This document shows positions 1 through 6,887 of a DNA stretch of 9,283 bases, piece by piece. The position numbers were made by a program, and so were the translations under genes. Within the stretch, counting starts at the first letter, position 1, and each line of letters opens with the position of its first letter. Origin of the DNA: Anaerolinea thermophila (GTDB taxonomy: Bacteria > Chloroflexota > Anaerolineae > Anaerolineales > Villigracilaceae); the NCBI GenBank assembly GCA_022729775.1, contig DZBA01000116.1, positions 1 through 9,283 on the forward strand. Reading direction: 5' to 3'. Under the pieces are notes generated by a model. The model was given only the letters and a program-made list of their open reading frames with translations, searched no databases and was not told where the DNA came from.

Positions 1-3000
1 TGGGCGGGACAACAAAAGTTCCTGGAGTAGTAGCCCGCGCGAAGTAACTATACTCGTACACGCCATCCCACAACAGGGAGGTGAACGCCTCGGCGCGGCT
101 GTCGCGCATATTCTGGTGTTCGTACCACGGTCCCCACCACCACCAGCCGTAGCGATAATTGGGGCTGGTCGTATCCTGCGGGATGGACTGCGAAACCGCC
201 AGCGCGGGGTTGATGATTTCCAAGCCAGCGGGGAGCGGGTCAACCAGCGCGACGTGATAGCGGCGGTTATCCGCGACCATTTTGATTTTGACTTTGACTC
301 GCGCGCCCGCTTTGATGTGCCATGCGCCGTTCGCGTCACGCGTCACGTCTTCGGGATTGTCCACGCCTTCATAACTGCGCTCGACGACGAAGCCCATATC
401 CAGCGGCTTGAGATTCAAATCGGTGGGCGCGTAATTCAGCGCGAGGCGATAATACAACCTGCCCGCGCCTTCCTTGCTCAAAATCAAATCGCTTGTGCCA
501 GCGGATGTTTCGCTTAACACATAACTCATCGGGACGAGAGTCTCGTGGATGTCGGTGGTGTATCCGCGAAATTCACTCGCGCCCGCGTAGGTGTTCCCAA
601 GCCACATCCGCGCGAGGAAATCGGGCGTTTGCGATTCGTAAGTGTTGAAGTAACGGTCGAGCGCAACCAGCACAAAGATATTCTCCTGCGTGTTGCCCCA
701 GCGACCTTTGGTGCGGTGCGCGAGCAGACCATTGACCACCTTCGGAATCAAATCGCTTTGCGGGTTGTCTTCGATAAGCGCGTCCAAAAGAATCGCGTCG
801 GTGCGGCGGTCGGAACTGAGCAGCAGATAGGTTTGGTCGCTGTAGTTCGTGGTGAAGTTTGCCGCGCCTGCGGTCTCGACAATATGATTATTGACGTACA
901 ACCGAATCGCGTCGAGCTGCGCGGGGTCATCAATCACCGACCACAACCAGCCGAGCGATTCCATCGAAAGATTTTCCATGCCCGCTTCATTGAGCAGGTT
1001 CGAGGCTTTGACCGAATCGCGTTCGCCTGCCGCGTTGCGGACATACAGCGCGTACGCGCTTAATGTCCAGCGTGTTTCTTGAGTGTAATAAGACGGATAA
1101 CGATTCTCGATGTCGCGCAGGTAACTCAGCGCGTTTTGGGTCATCTCGGCGGGGACGGTGAATCCTTTTTGCTGTGCGCGAATCAGCGCGTGCGTGACGT
1201 GAATCGTGTTGAACGGGTTCGATTCGAATCCGCGCTGCCAGTATGGGAATCCGCCATCGTAATTTTGCATCCCCTGTAATTTGGCGATGTCGCCGTCAAC
1301 AGCGGATTCCATTTCCGCGGGCGCGGGCAGCCCTTCCGCTTTGAAGGCGGTTAATACATCGCGCAGCGAAGCCACCGCGAGAATGCGCGACGCGAGCTGC
1401 TCGGAACATTCATACGGATACGAGACGAGATACAACACGGAATCGGTCAACGCTTGCAGCGCGGTGGATGATGTGTTGATTTGCAGTCCGCCATATTGTG
1501 GGAAGACGTTGTTGGGGTACATCACAGGCTGCGCGATGGCGCCGTCGTCAATCACGCCGTAGGTGGCGAAGGCTTCGCTCGTAGCGGGTGTGTAAACGGG
1601 CAGGCTCACCGTCGCGGCGTCGGAGTATCCGCCTGATGCGGCGACAATTTGCACAGAGGTCGAGCCTGCCATCACAGTGGATGCGGGGAAGCGCACTTCG
1701 ACTCTATCATTCGCAGGGATATTTATCCGCTGACCATTCGCGCTAATTTCCAAATTCGCGGCGCGCGCGGCGACATCCACCGACATTGCGTAATCGGTTT
1801 GATTTTGAATCACAACGGGCAGTTCAAATTTATCGCCGAAGTTCAAGAAGCGCGGCGCGGAGGGGCGCACCATGAGCGGCAGCCGCGCAGTCAGATTCGA
1901 CTCGCCGACGCCGAATTGTTTTCCGCCGCCATCCACCGCGACCACCATGATGCGGTAGCGCGTTAAATTATCGGGGACTTTGATTTGCACGCGCGCCATG
2001 CCGTCGAAGCCCGTCCGCACTGACGGGGAAAAATTCGCCAGCGGATTAAAGTCCGAGCGGACGACAATGGGCGCTTGCGCGTTGTTGGCGGAATCTTCCA
2101 TGCCGCCCGAAGTTTCCGCCAGCATGGTTTGAGTCGGCATGGGCGCGGCGGCAGGCATCATGGGCGCTTCTGCTGCCGCAAACATCATTCCTTCATCCCT
2201 TGCTTTTTGACTTGCGTCACGCGCCAACGCTTGCGGGTCAGACAGGATAATACTTGCGCGTCCGTACACGCTCGAAAGCGCGGAATATCGCTCGGCGTAG
2301 AAGATGCTCATCGGGTCTTGCAGTTGATAATTGGTCAGCGCAAGAACTGATTCATCCACGACGATGACCGCGAGTTCCGCATCCGCGACAGGTAAGCCGC
2401 GCGCGTCTTTCACCATCACATTTAGCGTGGTTTCGCCGCCGGGTTCGAGCGAGGTCTGGTCAGGGATGACGTTCAACGCCAGCGTGCGCGTTTGCGGCGG
2501 AATCTTCAAGTTCAACTGCGCGGTGGCAAATGCGGGGCGCGGTGGGACGTTTTCCAACTTCGCGCCTTTGTCATCGGTGCGCGGCGCGTCGCCGACCAAA
2601 TCCACTTGCAGGTTCAAATTCGGGATGTATTTTTCTTCGATGGGAATGTTCAGCGTCGCGGTTCCGCTTTCGATGCGGAAGCGCGTGGTGTATAAAATTC
2701 CGCTGCGGCTGACGGTGAGGATTCCTTCGGCGGGCGCAAACGGAGATTGGACGAGAATCTTCGCGGTGTCGCCGGGTTGATAACTTTCTTTATCGGGGAT
2801 CAGCGTGACTTGTTCCTGCTCGACCTTGCGCGAGGCGGGTCGCTCGCTGCCGCTGACCCAGCGCGTGATTTGCGTCTGATTCTTGCGTCCCTGCTCGTCG
2901 GTCACCAGCGCGGTGATTTTATAACTGCCGCCAAGCGGAGTCTCGAAGGCGCAGGTCTGCGGCGCGGATGTGGAAACCGCCTTGCAGGTTTGTGTCTCGG

Positions 3001-6000
3001 CGACTTCTTCCGTCCACTTGCCGTTTTTGGTCTTCCACTCCATGCGGCTGGCGGTGATGATGACCTCGCGGTTTTGAACCGCGTTGCCGTCAATATCCGC
3101 GACGATGAAATCAATTTTCAGCGGCGCGCCTTTTTCGACAAAATACGAATCGCTTTTCAATCCGATGTAAACATCCGCAGGGTGAATCAACAGCGTGGTG
3201 GAACTGCTCCACGCCTGACGGTTGACATCCATCACCGTTCCCTGCGCGATGACGCTGTATGGTTTCGGGTCAATCTCCGGGCTGCCTTGCGCCGCGAAGT
3301 CCAACTTCAAATAATGGATTCCCGCCGCGTCGGTCTTGCCGTTGAAGTTTTGCGTTTCGCCTTCGTCACCGCCGTATTGATAATCGAAGAACCACCACGG
3401 ACGCCATGAGCCAAAGGTGAACTCGTTCCAATTGGGGGGCGAATAACTCGAAGGCAAGGTCGTGACATCCCATGTCACTTCCGCGTTGGGCAACCCGCCG
3501 CCCGCGTAATATTTCGCTTCGACGGCGAGAGTCGCGCTGCTGCCTGCGAAGTATGGCGCGGTGGACTCGTTGCGCGCGCTCACCTCAAATTCGGGACGAC
3601 GGAATTCTTGAATCTGAATCTGGTGATAATACTGCGCGCCGTTTATCGCGCTTCCTTCGGCGATCAGATGCAGCTGCGCGAAACCAAGATTCGTGACCGT
3701 TGGAATCGTCAGCGCGAAATCGAACCCGCCCAGCGCGTTGACTTGCGCCTGCCCGCCGCCGATGGAATTTCCCTGCGGGTCGGTGAGCGTGTAACTCACG
3801 GAATTCACTTCACTGCCGATGAGGGTCACGTCGCCATTTTGTCCGCCGCCGATTTTTCGCAGCCAGCCTTTCACATGCACTTCTTCGCCGGGCTTGTACA
3901 TCTTGCGGTCATCGAAGACATACCACGCCAGCGTATCGCTCGTGGAAGTCTTTACCCAGGGGTCATCGCCCCAATAATATGTGGAGCGTGGAAGAATCGC
4001 CGTGTCCGCGCCAAGCCGCGCAGTGAGATACGTCGCGCCGCTGGGAATCTCGAAGCGGATGACTCCATCCGCGCCGGTGATTTGCGCCGCGCTTCCGCTG
4101 TTCGATTCGATGCTCACGCCTGATAACGGCGCGCCTGTTTTCAAATCCGTCGCCCACGCGATCATTTCGCTGTGATCGTTGTATGCATCCAAACCGATTT
4201 GCGTGACCTGCACCCATGTGATGATCGTCTGGGATAACCTGCGCCATTTATTTTCTTCGTTCTCGAACATGCCCGCAGGCGGCTCGATGATGAGCGCGAG
4301 GTGACCGAAATTTCCTGTAAGATACGGGCTGAGGTCAACATCCACTTGTGACAAGGTGTCAGTGGGGATGTTCAAATTCAACGTGGTGTTGACAAGCAAC
4401 GTCCCGGGCATTTGGGGCGGCGTGTCTGTGTTTTGCCACTCGCGCACATATCCTTTGAAGGCTGTCCAATCTGCTGGCTGGACGGAATACACTTTGAGAT
4501 TTAATTTCTTGTAATTGATGGCGTACACCGAAAAGACGGGCTTCATGGAAGACGGGTCGAGCGTGATGAAGTTCTGGTTTGTGTTCACCAGCATTGCTTC
4601 GGCTTTGCCCACCTTGAACTTCAACTTCACATCCTTGCCGAGTTCCTGCCCGAAGATGTCTTTGATTTTTCCAGAAAGCGTTACCGTGTAAGTGGTCTGC
4701 CCCTTCGTCTCGCCGCTGATTTCAATGCTAGCGCCATAGACATTTGCATTCACGCCTTTGATTTCCGGGCTTACGCTTAACATTTCAGCGCTGAACGCGC
4801 TCATATCCAACGGATTGTTGAAGCGGATGTAAAACGGCGTAAGCGGCGGGCAATTGCCGTTGTACCATGAGCAGTTATATTCCTCCACTTTCAACGGCGA
4901 ATACGTCGAAAATGAAAACAACTGCGCCTCAGTTGTCCGCAGAGTCCCTTCGGCGGATGGTGTGTTCGGTCCCACCGTCACGTTGATTTGAGTCCCTGCG
5001 GGCAGCGGCTTCACCGCGCGGAAGGCAAGCCAGCGCGATTCGGGCGCATCTTTCACCAGCGCGGAAACGCGCTCGTCTTTCTCGATGTCGCTTTGAGTCG
5101 CCAGCACGAGGTTCACCGAACTATATCCCGCCGCAACTTGAATCGTATTCAACACGGCGGCTGGGTCAATGCGCTGGTCGAACAAGATAAAGAACAGCGG
5201 TTCGAGCGGCTGCGGCGTGTTCGCGTCGGGATATGATGTGACGATTTTCGGCGGCGGAGTTTTGAACGTCCACGAAACGGATTCTGCGAGCGCGTTCCCA
5301 TTCGCCGATTGAATCCCCGCAGGCACGGTCACGCGGTATTCGGTCGCTTTGGGCAGGCGGTCAATTAATTTAGAATCATATTGGAAAGTTAAAGTCTTTG
5401 TCCCCAGCCAGCGCCATGTGCCTTCGAGCGGCGGCTCAATTTTTACGGGGACATCTTTTGCGGCTAAATCTTCCAGCGTCCCCAGCGGAACCATCGGCTG
5501 ATTAAATGTCACGCTGACGAAAGGCGCGATGGGAACTTCACCCTCAGGCGCGAATCTTAAAACTTGAAGCGCGCCTGTCCCCACGCTCGGAGCGGATTCA
5601 GTCGCGCTGGGTGGGAACGACTCCGCGATTTTGTTCCCCGCCTGCGGGGGCGGCAAAATCTCAGCGGGCAGGTTAAATTCCGTTTGCTGACCCGAAACAT
5701 AAGGCAGCGGCGGCACGCGCGAAAGCAGCAGCGCGGTCTCTTCGGGTGAGAGAGGTTCCCCGCTCGTGGGCGGAATCGTTTCCCCCGTTTCGGGCGCGGA
5801 ACTTCCATCGCTTAACTTCACGTTGATTTTATACTGTTCACCTTGCATGGTTGAATCTCCAGTAGAAGGTGTGCCTTCCACGATGATGGGAACGGGAGTT
5901 CCGCTCGCGGTAAAATCCCCGTTCCGAATCCACTTGAACCACACGCCAAAAATTCCGACGCACAAAAATACAATCACTCCAACGATGATGATGGAACGAT

Positions 6001-6034
6001 TTCGACTGGCTCTTTCATCCTGTTTTTCTGTCAT
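1..6034 (-). CDS. Membrane-anchored bacterial alpha-2-macroglobulin (C-terminus cut by window edge)
   Basis: Open frame of 2011 codons with no stop, running off the left edge. It starts at an ATG at 6034 behind a strong AAGGAGG. Family role: trapping of foreign proteases at the cell surface by bait cleavage and thioester coupling. Visible layout: short charged N-terminus; membrane segment at residues 14-33; Pro-rich linker to about 125; Ig-like/macroglobulin domains; MG2-like motif FDDRKMYKPGE from 707; QEFRRPEFEVSA from 809; Met/Ala/Pro-rich probable bait at 1283-1325; post-bait motif PDNLTRYR at 1354-1361; thioester YPYECSEQ with Cys1543 and its Gln intact; thioester-domain motif GGFPYW at 1594-1599; Trp-rich receptor-binding-like end (W1964-1967). 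The last visible residues, ARATTPGTFVVPP, match the usual family ending, so probably only about 20 residues are missing. E. coli YfhM has about 1650 residues, so this protein is long. There is no canonical lipobox (the residues before Cys25 are VFL), so it is probably a signal anchor rather than a lipoprotein. The usual partner, PbpC, is not visible here. Confidence 0.96.
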   Translation of the reverse strand, partial: MTEKQDERASRNRSIIIVGVIVFLCVGIFGVWFKWIRNGDFTASGTPVPIIVEGTPSTGDSTMQGEQYKINVKLSDGSSAPETGETIPPTSGEPLSPEETALLLSRVPPLPYVSGQQTEFNLPAEILPPPQAGNKIAESFPPSATESAPSVGTGALQVLRFAPEGEVPIAPFVSVTFNQPMVPLGTLEDLAAKDVPVKIEPPLEGTWRWLGTKTLTFQYDSKLIDRLPKATEYRVTVPAGIQSANGNALAESVSWTFKTPPPKIVTSYPDANTPQPLEPLFFILFDQRIDPAAVLNTIQVAAGYSSVNLVLATQSDIEKDERVSALVKDAPESRWLAFRAVKPLPAGTQINVTVGPNTPSAEGTLRTTEAQLFSFSTYSPLKVEEYNCSWYNGNCPPLTPFYIRFNNPLDMSAFSAEMLSVSPEIKGVNANVYGASIEISGETKGQTTYTVTLSGKIKDIFGQELGKDVKLKFKVGKAEAMLVNTNQNFITLDPSSMKPVFSVYAINYKKLNLKVYSVQPADWTAFKGYVREWQNTDTPPQMPGTLLVNTTLNLNIPTDTLSQVDVDLSPYLTGNFGHLALIIEPPAGMFENEENKWRRLSQTIITWVQVTQIGLDAYNDHSEMIAWATDLKTGAPLSGVSIESNSGSAAQITGADGVIRFEIPSGATYLTARLGADTAILPRSTYYWGDDPWVKTSTSDTLAWYVFDDRKMYKPGEEVHVKGWLRKIGGGQNGDVTLIGSEVNSVSYTLTDPQGNSIGGGQAQVNALGGFDFALTIPTVTNLGFAQLHLIAEGSAINGAQYYHQIQIQEFRRPEFEVSARNESTAPYFAGSSATLAVEAKYYAGGGLPNAEVTWDVTTLPSSYSPPNWNEFTFGSWRPWWFFDYQYGGDEGETQNFNGKTDAAGIHYLKLDFAAQGSPEIDPKPYSVIAQGTVMDVNRQAWSSSTTLLIHPADVYIGLKSDSYFVEKGAPLKIDFIVADIDGNAVQNREVIITASRMEWKTKNGKWTEEVAETQTCKAVSTSAPQTCAFETPLGGSYKITALVTDEQGRKNQTQITRWVSGSERPASRKVEQEQVTLIPDKESYQPGDTAKILVQSPFAPAEGILTVSRSGILYTTRFRIESGTATLNIPIEEKYIPNLNLQVDLVGDAPRTDDKGAKLENVPPRPAFATAQLNLKIPPQTRTLALNVIPDQTSLEPGGETTLNVMVKDARGLPVADAELAVIVVDESVLALTNYQLQDPMSIFYAERYSALSSVYGRASIILSDPQALARDASQKARDEGMMFAAAEAPMMPAAAPMPTQTMLAETSGGMEDSANNAQAPIVVRSDFNPLANFSPSVRTGFDGMARVQIKVPDNLTRYRIMVVAVDGGGKQFGVGESNLTARLPLMVRPSAPRFLNFGDKFELPVVIQNQTDYAMSVDVAARAANLEISANGQRINIPANDRVEVRFPASTVMAGSTSVQIVAASGGYSDAATVSLPVYTPATSEAFATYGVIDDGAIAQPVMYPNNVFPQYGGLQINTSSTALQALTDSVLYLVSYPYECSEQLASRILAVASLRDVLTAFKAEGLPAPAEMESAVDGDIAKLQGMQNYDGGFPYWQRGFESNPFNTIHVTHALIRAQQKGFTVPAEMTQNALSYLRDIENRYPSYYTQETRWTLSAYALYVRNAAGERDSVKASNLLNEAGMENLSMESLGWLWSVIDDPAQLDAIRLYVNNHIVETAGAANFTTNYSDQTYLLLSSDRRTDAILLDALIEDNPQSDLIPKVVNGLLAHRTKGRWGNTQENIFVLVALDRYFNTYESQTPDFLARMWLGNTYAGASEFRGYTTDIHETLVPMSYVLSETSAGTSDLILSKEGAGRLYYRLALNYAPTDLNLKPLDMGFVVERSYEGVDNPEDVTRDANGAWHIKAGARVKVKIKMVADNRRYHVALVDPLPAGLEIINPALAVSQSIPQDTTSPNYRYGWWWWGPWYEHQNMRDSRAEAFTSLLWDGVYEYSYFARATTPGTFVVPP

Positions 6035-6043
6035 GGGAGAAAT

Positions 6044-6050
6044 CCTCCTT
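6044..6050 (-). promoter_or_regulatory. Shine-Dalgarno site of the alpha-2-macroglobulin gene
   Basis: The minus strand reads AAGGAGG, then 9 nt, then the ATG ending at 6034. This near-perfect anti-16S match fixes the start and places the membrane anchor at residues 14-33. Confidence 0.85.
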
Positions 6051-6103
6051 CCAGCACATGACGCTTTTCACAGCAGACAAGTTCCCGCGCCGTTCATGCG
6101 CTT

Positions 6104-6133
6104 TATATAATTGTACTCCTCATGACCAGGCAA
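6104..6133 (-). promoter_or_regulatory. Putative sigma-70 promoter of the alpha-2-macroglobulin gene
   Basis: On the minus strand TTGCCT (6128-6133) is followed after 18 bp by TATATA (6104-6109). Each hexamer matches consensus at 4 of 6 positions. An overlapping alternative -10 is TACAAT (6110-6115), which has no convincing -35. The left target duplication of the MITE starts at 6132, so the insertion touches the -35 candidate. This is a weak call based only on hexamer resemblance. Confidence 0.3.
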
Positions 6134-6140
6134 ATCATAA
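6132..6140. repeat. Left target-site duplication of the MITE
   Basis: AAATCATAA lies directly outside the left terminal inverted repeat and is repeated exactly, in the same orientation, directly outside the right one at 6283-6291. Confidence 0.85.
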
Positions 6141-6156
6141 CAGCAATTCCAAATCT
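6141..6156 (+). repeat. Left terminal inverted repeat of the MITE
   Basis: The 16 bases CAGCAATTCCAAATCT are an exact reverse complement of 6267-6282. The match stops at the element's outer edges, where the direct repeats begin. Confidence 0.85.
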
Positions 6157-6166
6157 AAAACCCTTT

Positions 6167-6235
6167 GCCACCGATTTCACGGATTTTCACCGATTGATTA
6201 AAAAAAATCCGTGCGAATCCGTGTAAATCTGTGGC
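6167..6235. repeat. Palindromic array of CACNGATTT-type units, copy 1 (inside the MITE)
   Basis: A 69-bp imperfect palindrome bounded by GCCAC and GTGGC. The left arm has three head-to-tail units resembling CAC(C/G)GATTT. The right arm has three inverted units resembling AATC(C/T)GTG. An A-run separates the arms. As RNA it would form a long hairpin. A related copy lies at 6726-6819 without the flanking 16-bp TIRs, so the palindrome appears to be a repeat family of its own. Confidence 0.8.
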
Positions 6236-6266
6236 TGGTCTTTTGGTTTTTGGCTTTTCTTATTCC

Positions 6267-6282
6267 AGATTTGGAATTGCTG
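6267..6282 (-). repeat. Right terminal inverted repeat of the MITE
   Basis: AGATTTGGAATTGCTG is the exact reverse complement of the left terminus at 6141-6156. The right flank of the direct repeat begins at the next base. Confidence 0.85.
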
Positions 6283-6291
6283 AAATCATAA
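6283..6291. repeat. Right target-site duplication of the MITE
   Basis: AAATCATAA, identical to 6132-6140. Its last base is adjacent to the -35 hexamer of the small-gene promoter at 6292. Confidence 0.85.
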
Positions 6292-6320
6292 TTGACATGT
6301 CCCGTATTTTCACTTATAAA
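6292..6320 (+). promoter_or_regulatory. Near-consensus sigma-70 promoter of the 83-residue membrane protein gene
   Basis: TTGACA (6292-6297, perfect -35) is followed after exactly 17 bp by TATAAA (6315-6320, 5 of 6). Transcription should start near 6327, giving a leader of about 20 nt before the ATG at 6349. The MITE target duplication ends one base before the -35, so any upstream promoter elements are now MITE-derived or displaced. Confidence 0.8.
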
Positions 6321-6338
6321 CAGGGCAATTACATTTTT

Positions 6339-6343
6339 GGAGG
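6339..6343 (+). promoter_or_regulatory. Shine-Dalgarno site deciding the small-gene start
   Basis: GGAGG lies 5 nt before the ATG at 6349. It selects this start over an in-frame TTG at 6292, which lies inside the promoter -35 and could not be on the transcript. Confidence 0.8.
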
Positions 6344-6348
6344 TTACC

Positions 6349-6600
6349 ATGCTTGTATTGCGTTTACTATCCGAGGGCGGCGGCGAAGGTCCCAACTTGG
6401 AGCTTCAATGGCTGCTGAATATCGGCATCGCGCTCTTTTTCCTCGTCATCCTTGCGGGGTGGTGGTCAAGTTCGAGAAAGAAGGCGGAACCCGTTGTGGA
6501 ACATGAACCCGCCGCGCACCATGACGCGCATGAACACGAAGAGCCGGCAAAGGCAGAAGCAAGCGCGCCAAAGGCTGTCAAAGGCGGACGTAAGAAGTAA
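6349..6600 (+). CDS. Small single-pass membrane protein with His/acid-rich charged tail, function unknown
   Basis: Encodes 83 residues; I do not recognise a family. A short N-terminal part with a Gly/Glu segment (residues 9-14) leads to one hydrophobic helix at about 19-39, ending in two Trp and followed by SSSRKK. By the positive-inside rule the C-terminal tail should be cytoplasmic. The tail (43-83) is low complexity: residues 51-65 hold five His (52, 57, 58, 61, 63) and six acidic residues, followed by an Ala/Lys/Pro stretch and a basic end, GGRKK. The His/acid cluster could bind metal, but this is inference. It has its own promoter, ribosome site and terminator, so it is a monocistronic unit transcribed divergently from the macroglobulin gene. 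Expression signals and frame make it a confident gene despite its size. Confidence 0.8.
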   Translation: MLVLRLLSEGGGEGPNLELQWLLNIGIALFFLVILAGWWSSSRKKAEPVVEHEPAAHHDAHEHEEPAKAEASAPKAVKGGRKK

Positions 6601-6607
6601 AGAAACG

Positions 6608-6638
6608 AAATCCCGAAGTTGCGCTTCGGGATTTTTAT
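6608..6638 (+). terminator. Rho-independent terminator of the small membrane protein gene
   Basis: AAATCCCGAAG (6608-6618), a 5-nt loop, then the exact complement CTTCGGGATTT (6624-6634), running into a T-rich tract, 7 nt after the stop codon. The A/T flanks of the stem give a short T-run in the minus direction too, so it may also weakly stop the convergent permease transcript. Confidence 0.93.
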
Positions 6639-6725
6639 TTGGCATTCGAGCCATTCCTGTTTTGCGGGGAAAAGATTGATTCGCTGTCGCTACTAAGAAA
6701 CAAGAAATCCAAGAGCGTTTTTTTT

Positions 6726-6819
6726 GCCACGAATTTCACTGATTTGCACGGATTTTTTTAAACAATTCGTGATAATCCGTGTAACACCTGCACTGCGCGC
6801 AGGCGCAAGTGTCAGTGGC
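6726..6819. repeat. Palindromic array of CACNGATTT-type units, copy 2 (interrupted)
   Basis: Bounded by GCCAC (6726-6730) and GTGGC (6815-6819), like copy 1. The left arm has three units (CACGAATTT, CACTGATTT, CACGGATTT). The right arm has inverted units ending ATTCGTG and AATCCGTG, followed by a 29-bp GC-rich palindrome where the last unit is expected. It lacks the 16-bp TIRs and the 9-bp duplication seen around copy 1. Together with the terminator it is the main recognisable content of the spacer 6601-6887 between convergent genes. Nothing else recognisable was seen there apart from a weak hairpin at 6871-6884. Confidence 0.7.
6784..6812. repeat. GC-rich imperfect palindrome embedded in copy 2
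   Basis: A 29-bp stretch from ACAC to GTGT, centred on the perfect decamer palindrome CTGCGCGCAG. It sits inside the right arm of the larger A/T-rich palindrome and differs sharply from it in composition. It could be an inserted small repeat or a decayed structure. Confidence 0.5.
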
Positions 6820-6887
6820 AAGGCTTTGTTTCTTTCGCTTTGAACGGAGTTTTTTCCCGCCGTGGTTTTACTTGTAATGACAAGCCG

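Larger units (their letters stand above)
6141..6282. mobile_element. MITE-like non-autonomous element, 142 bp, 16-bp TIRs, 9-bp target duplication
   Basis: The element begins with CAGCAATTCCAAATCT (6141-6156) and ends with its perfect reverse complement (6267-6282). It is flanked by perfect 9-bp direct repeats AAATCATAA. It carries no open frame of note. Its centre (6167-6235) is an imperfect palindrome, followed by a T-rich stretch in the right half. Perfect TIRs plus a perfect target duplication are the signature of transposition, and their intactness suggests a fairly recent event. A 9-bp duplication is compatible with several DDE transposase families, for example IS10-like members of IS4. 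No transposase is present, so the helper family cannot be assigned. Confidence 0.85.

Noticed and set aside
116..5808. Numerous plus- and minus-strand open frames of 60-220 codons inside 1-6034
   Set aside because: They lie in other frames of one continuous 2011-codon minus-strand gene with clear macroglobulin motifs. They have no ribosome sites of note and no recognisable protein features.
5957..5970. Lipoprotein signal (lipobox) around Cys25 of the macroglobulin
   Set aside because: The residues before the cysteine are VFL. A lipobox needs a small residue directly before Cys, so a membrane anchor is the better reading.
6231..6506. Plus-strand open frame of 91 codons spanning the MITE end and the small gene
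   Set aside because: It begins inside the transposon, crosses the promoter, and is out of frame with the gene that has a matching ribosome site and terminator.
6292..6600. Longer version of the small membrane protein starting at TTG 6292
   Set aside because: That codon is part of the -35 hexamer, upstream of the predicted transcription start. The ATG at 6349 has GGAGG at proper distance.
6167..6819. CRISPR-like array from the repeated CACNGATTT units
   Set aside because: Units are 9-10 bp, directly adjacent and arranged as a palindrome with no unique spacers. No cas gene is present.
6695..6834. AAGAAACAA and its inverted copy flanking palindrome copy 2 as possible TIRs
   Set aside because: Only 9 bp, A-rich, unequally spaced from the palindrome and without a target duplication, so chance is plausible.
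6871..6884. Hairpin CTTGT/ACAAG just after the permease stop as a terminator
   Set aside because: The stem is only 5 A/T-rich base pairs and is not followed by a T-run on the minus strand.
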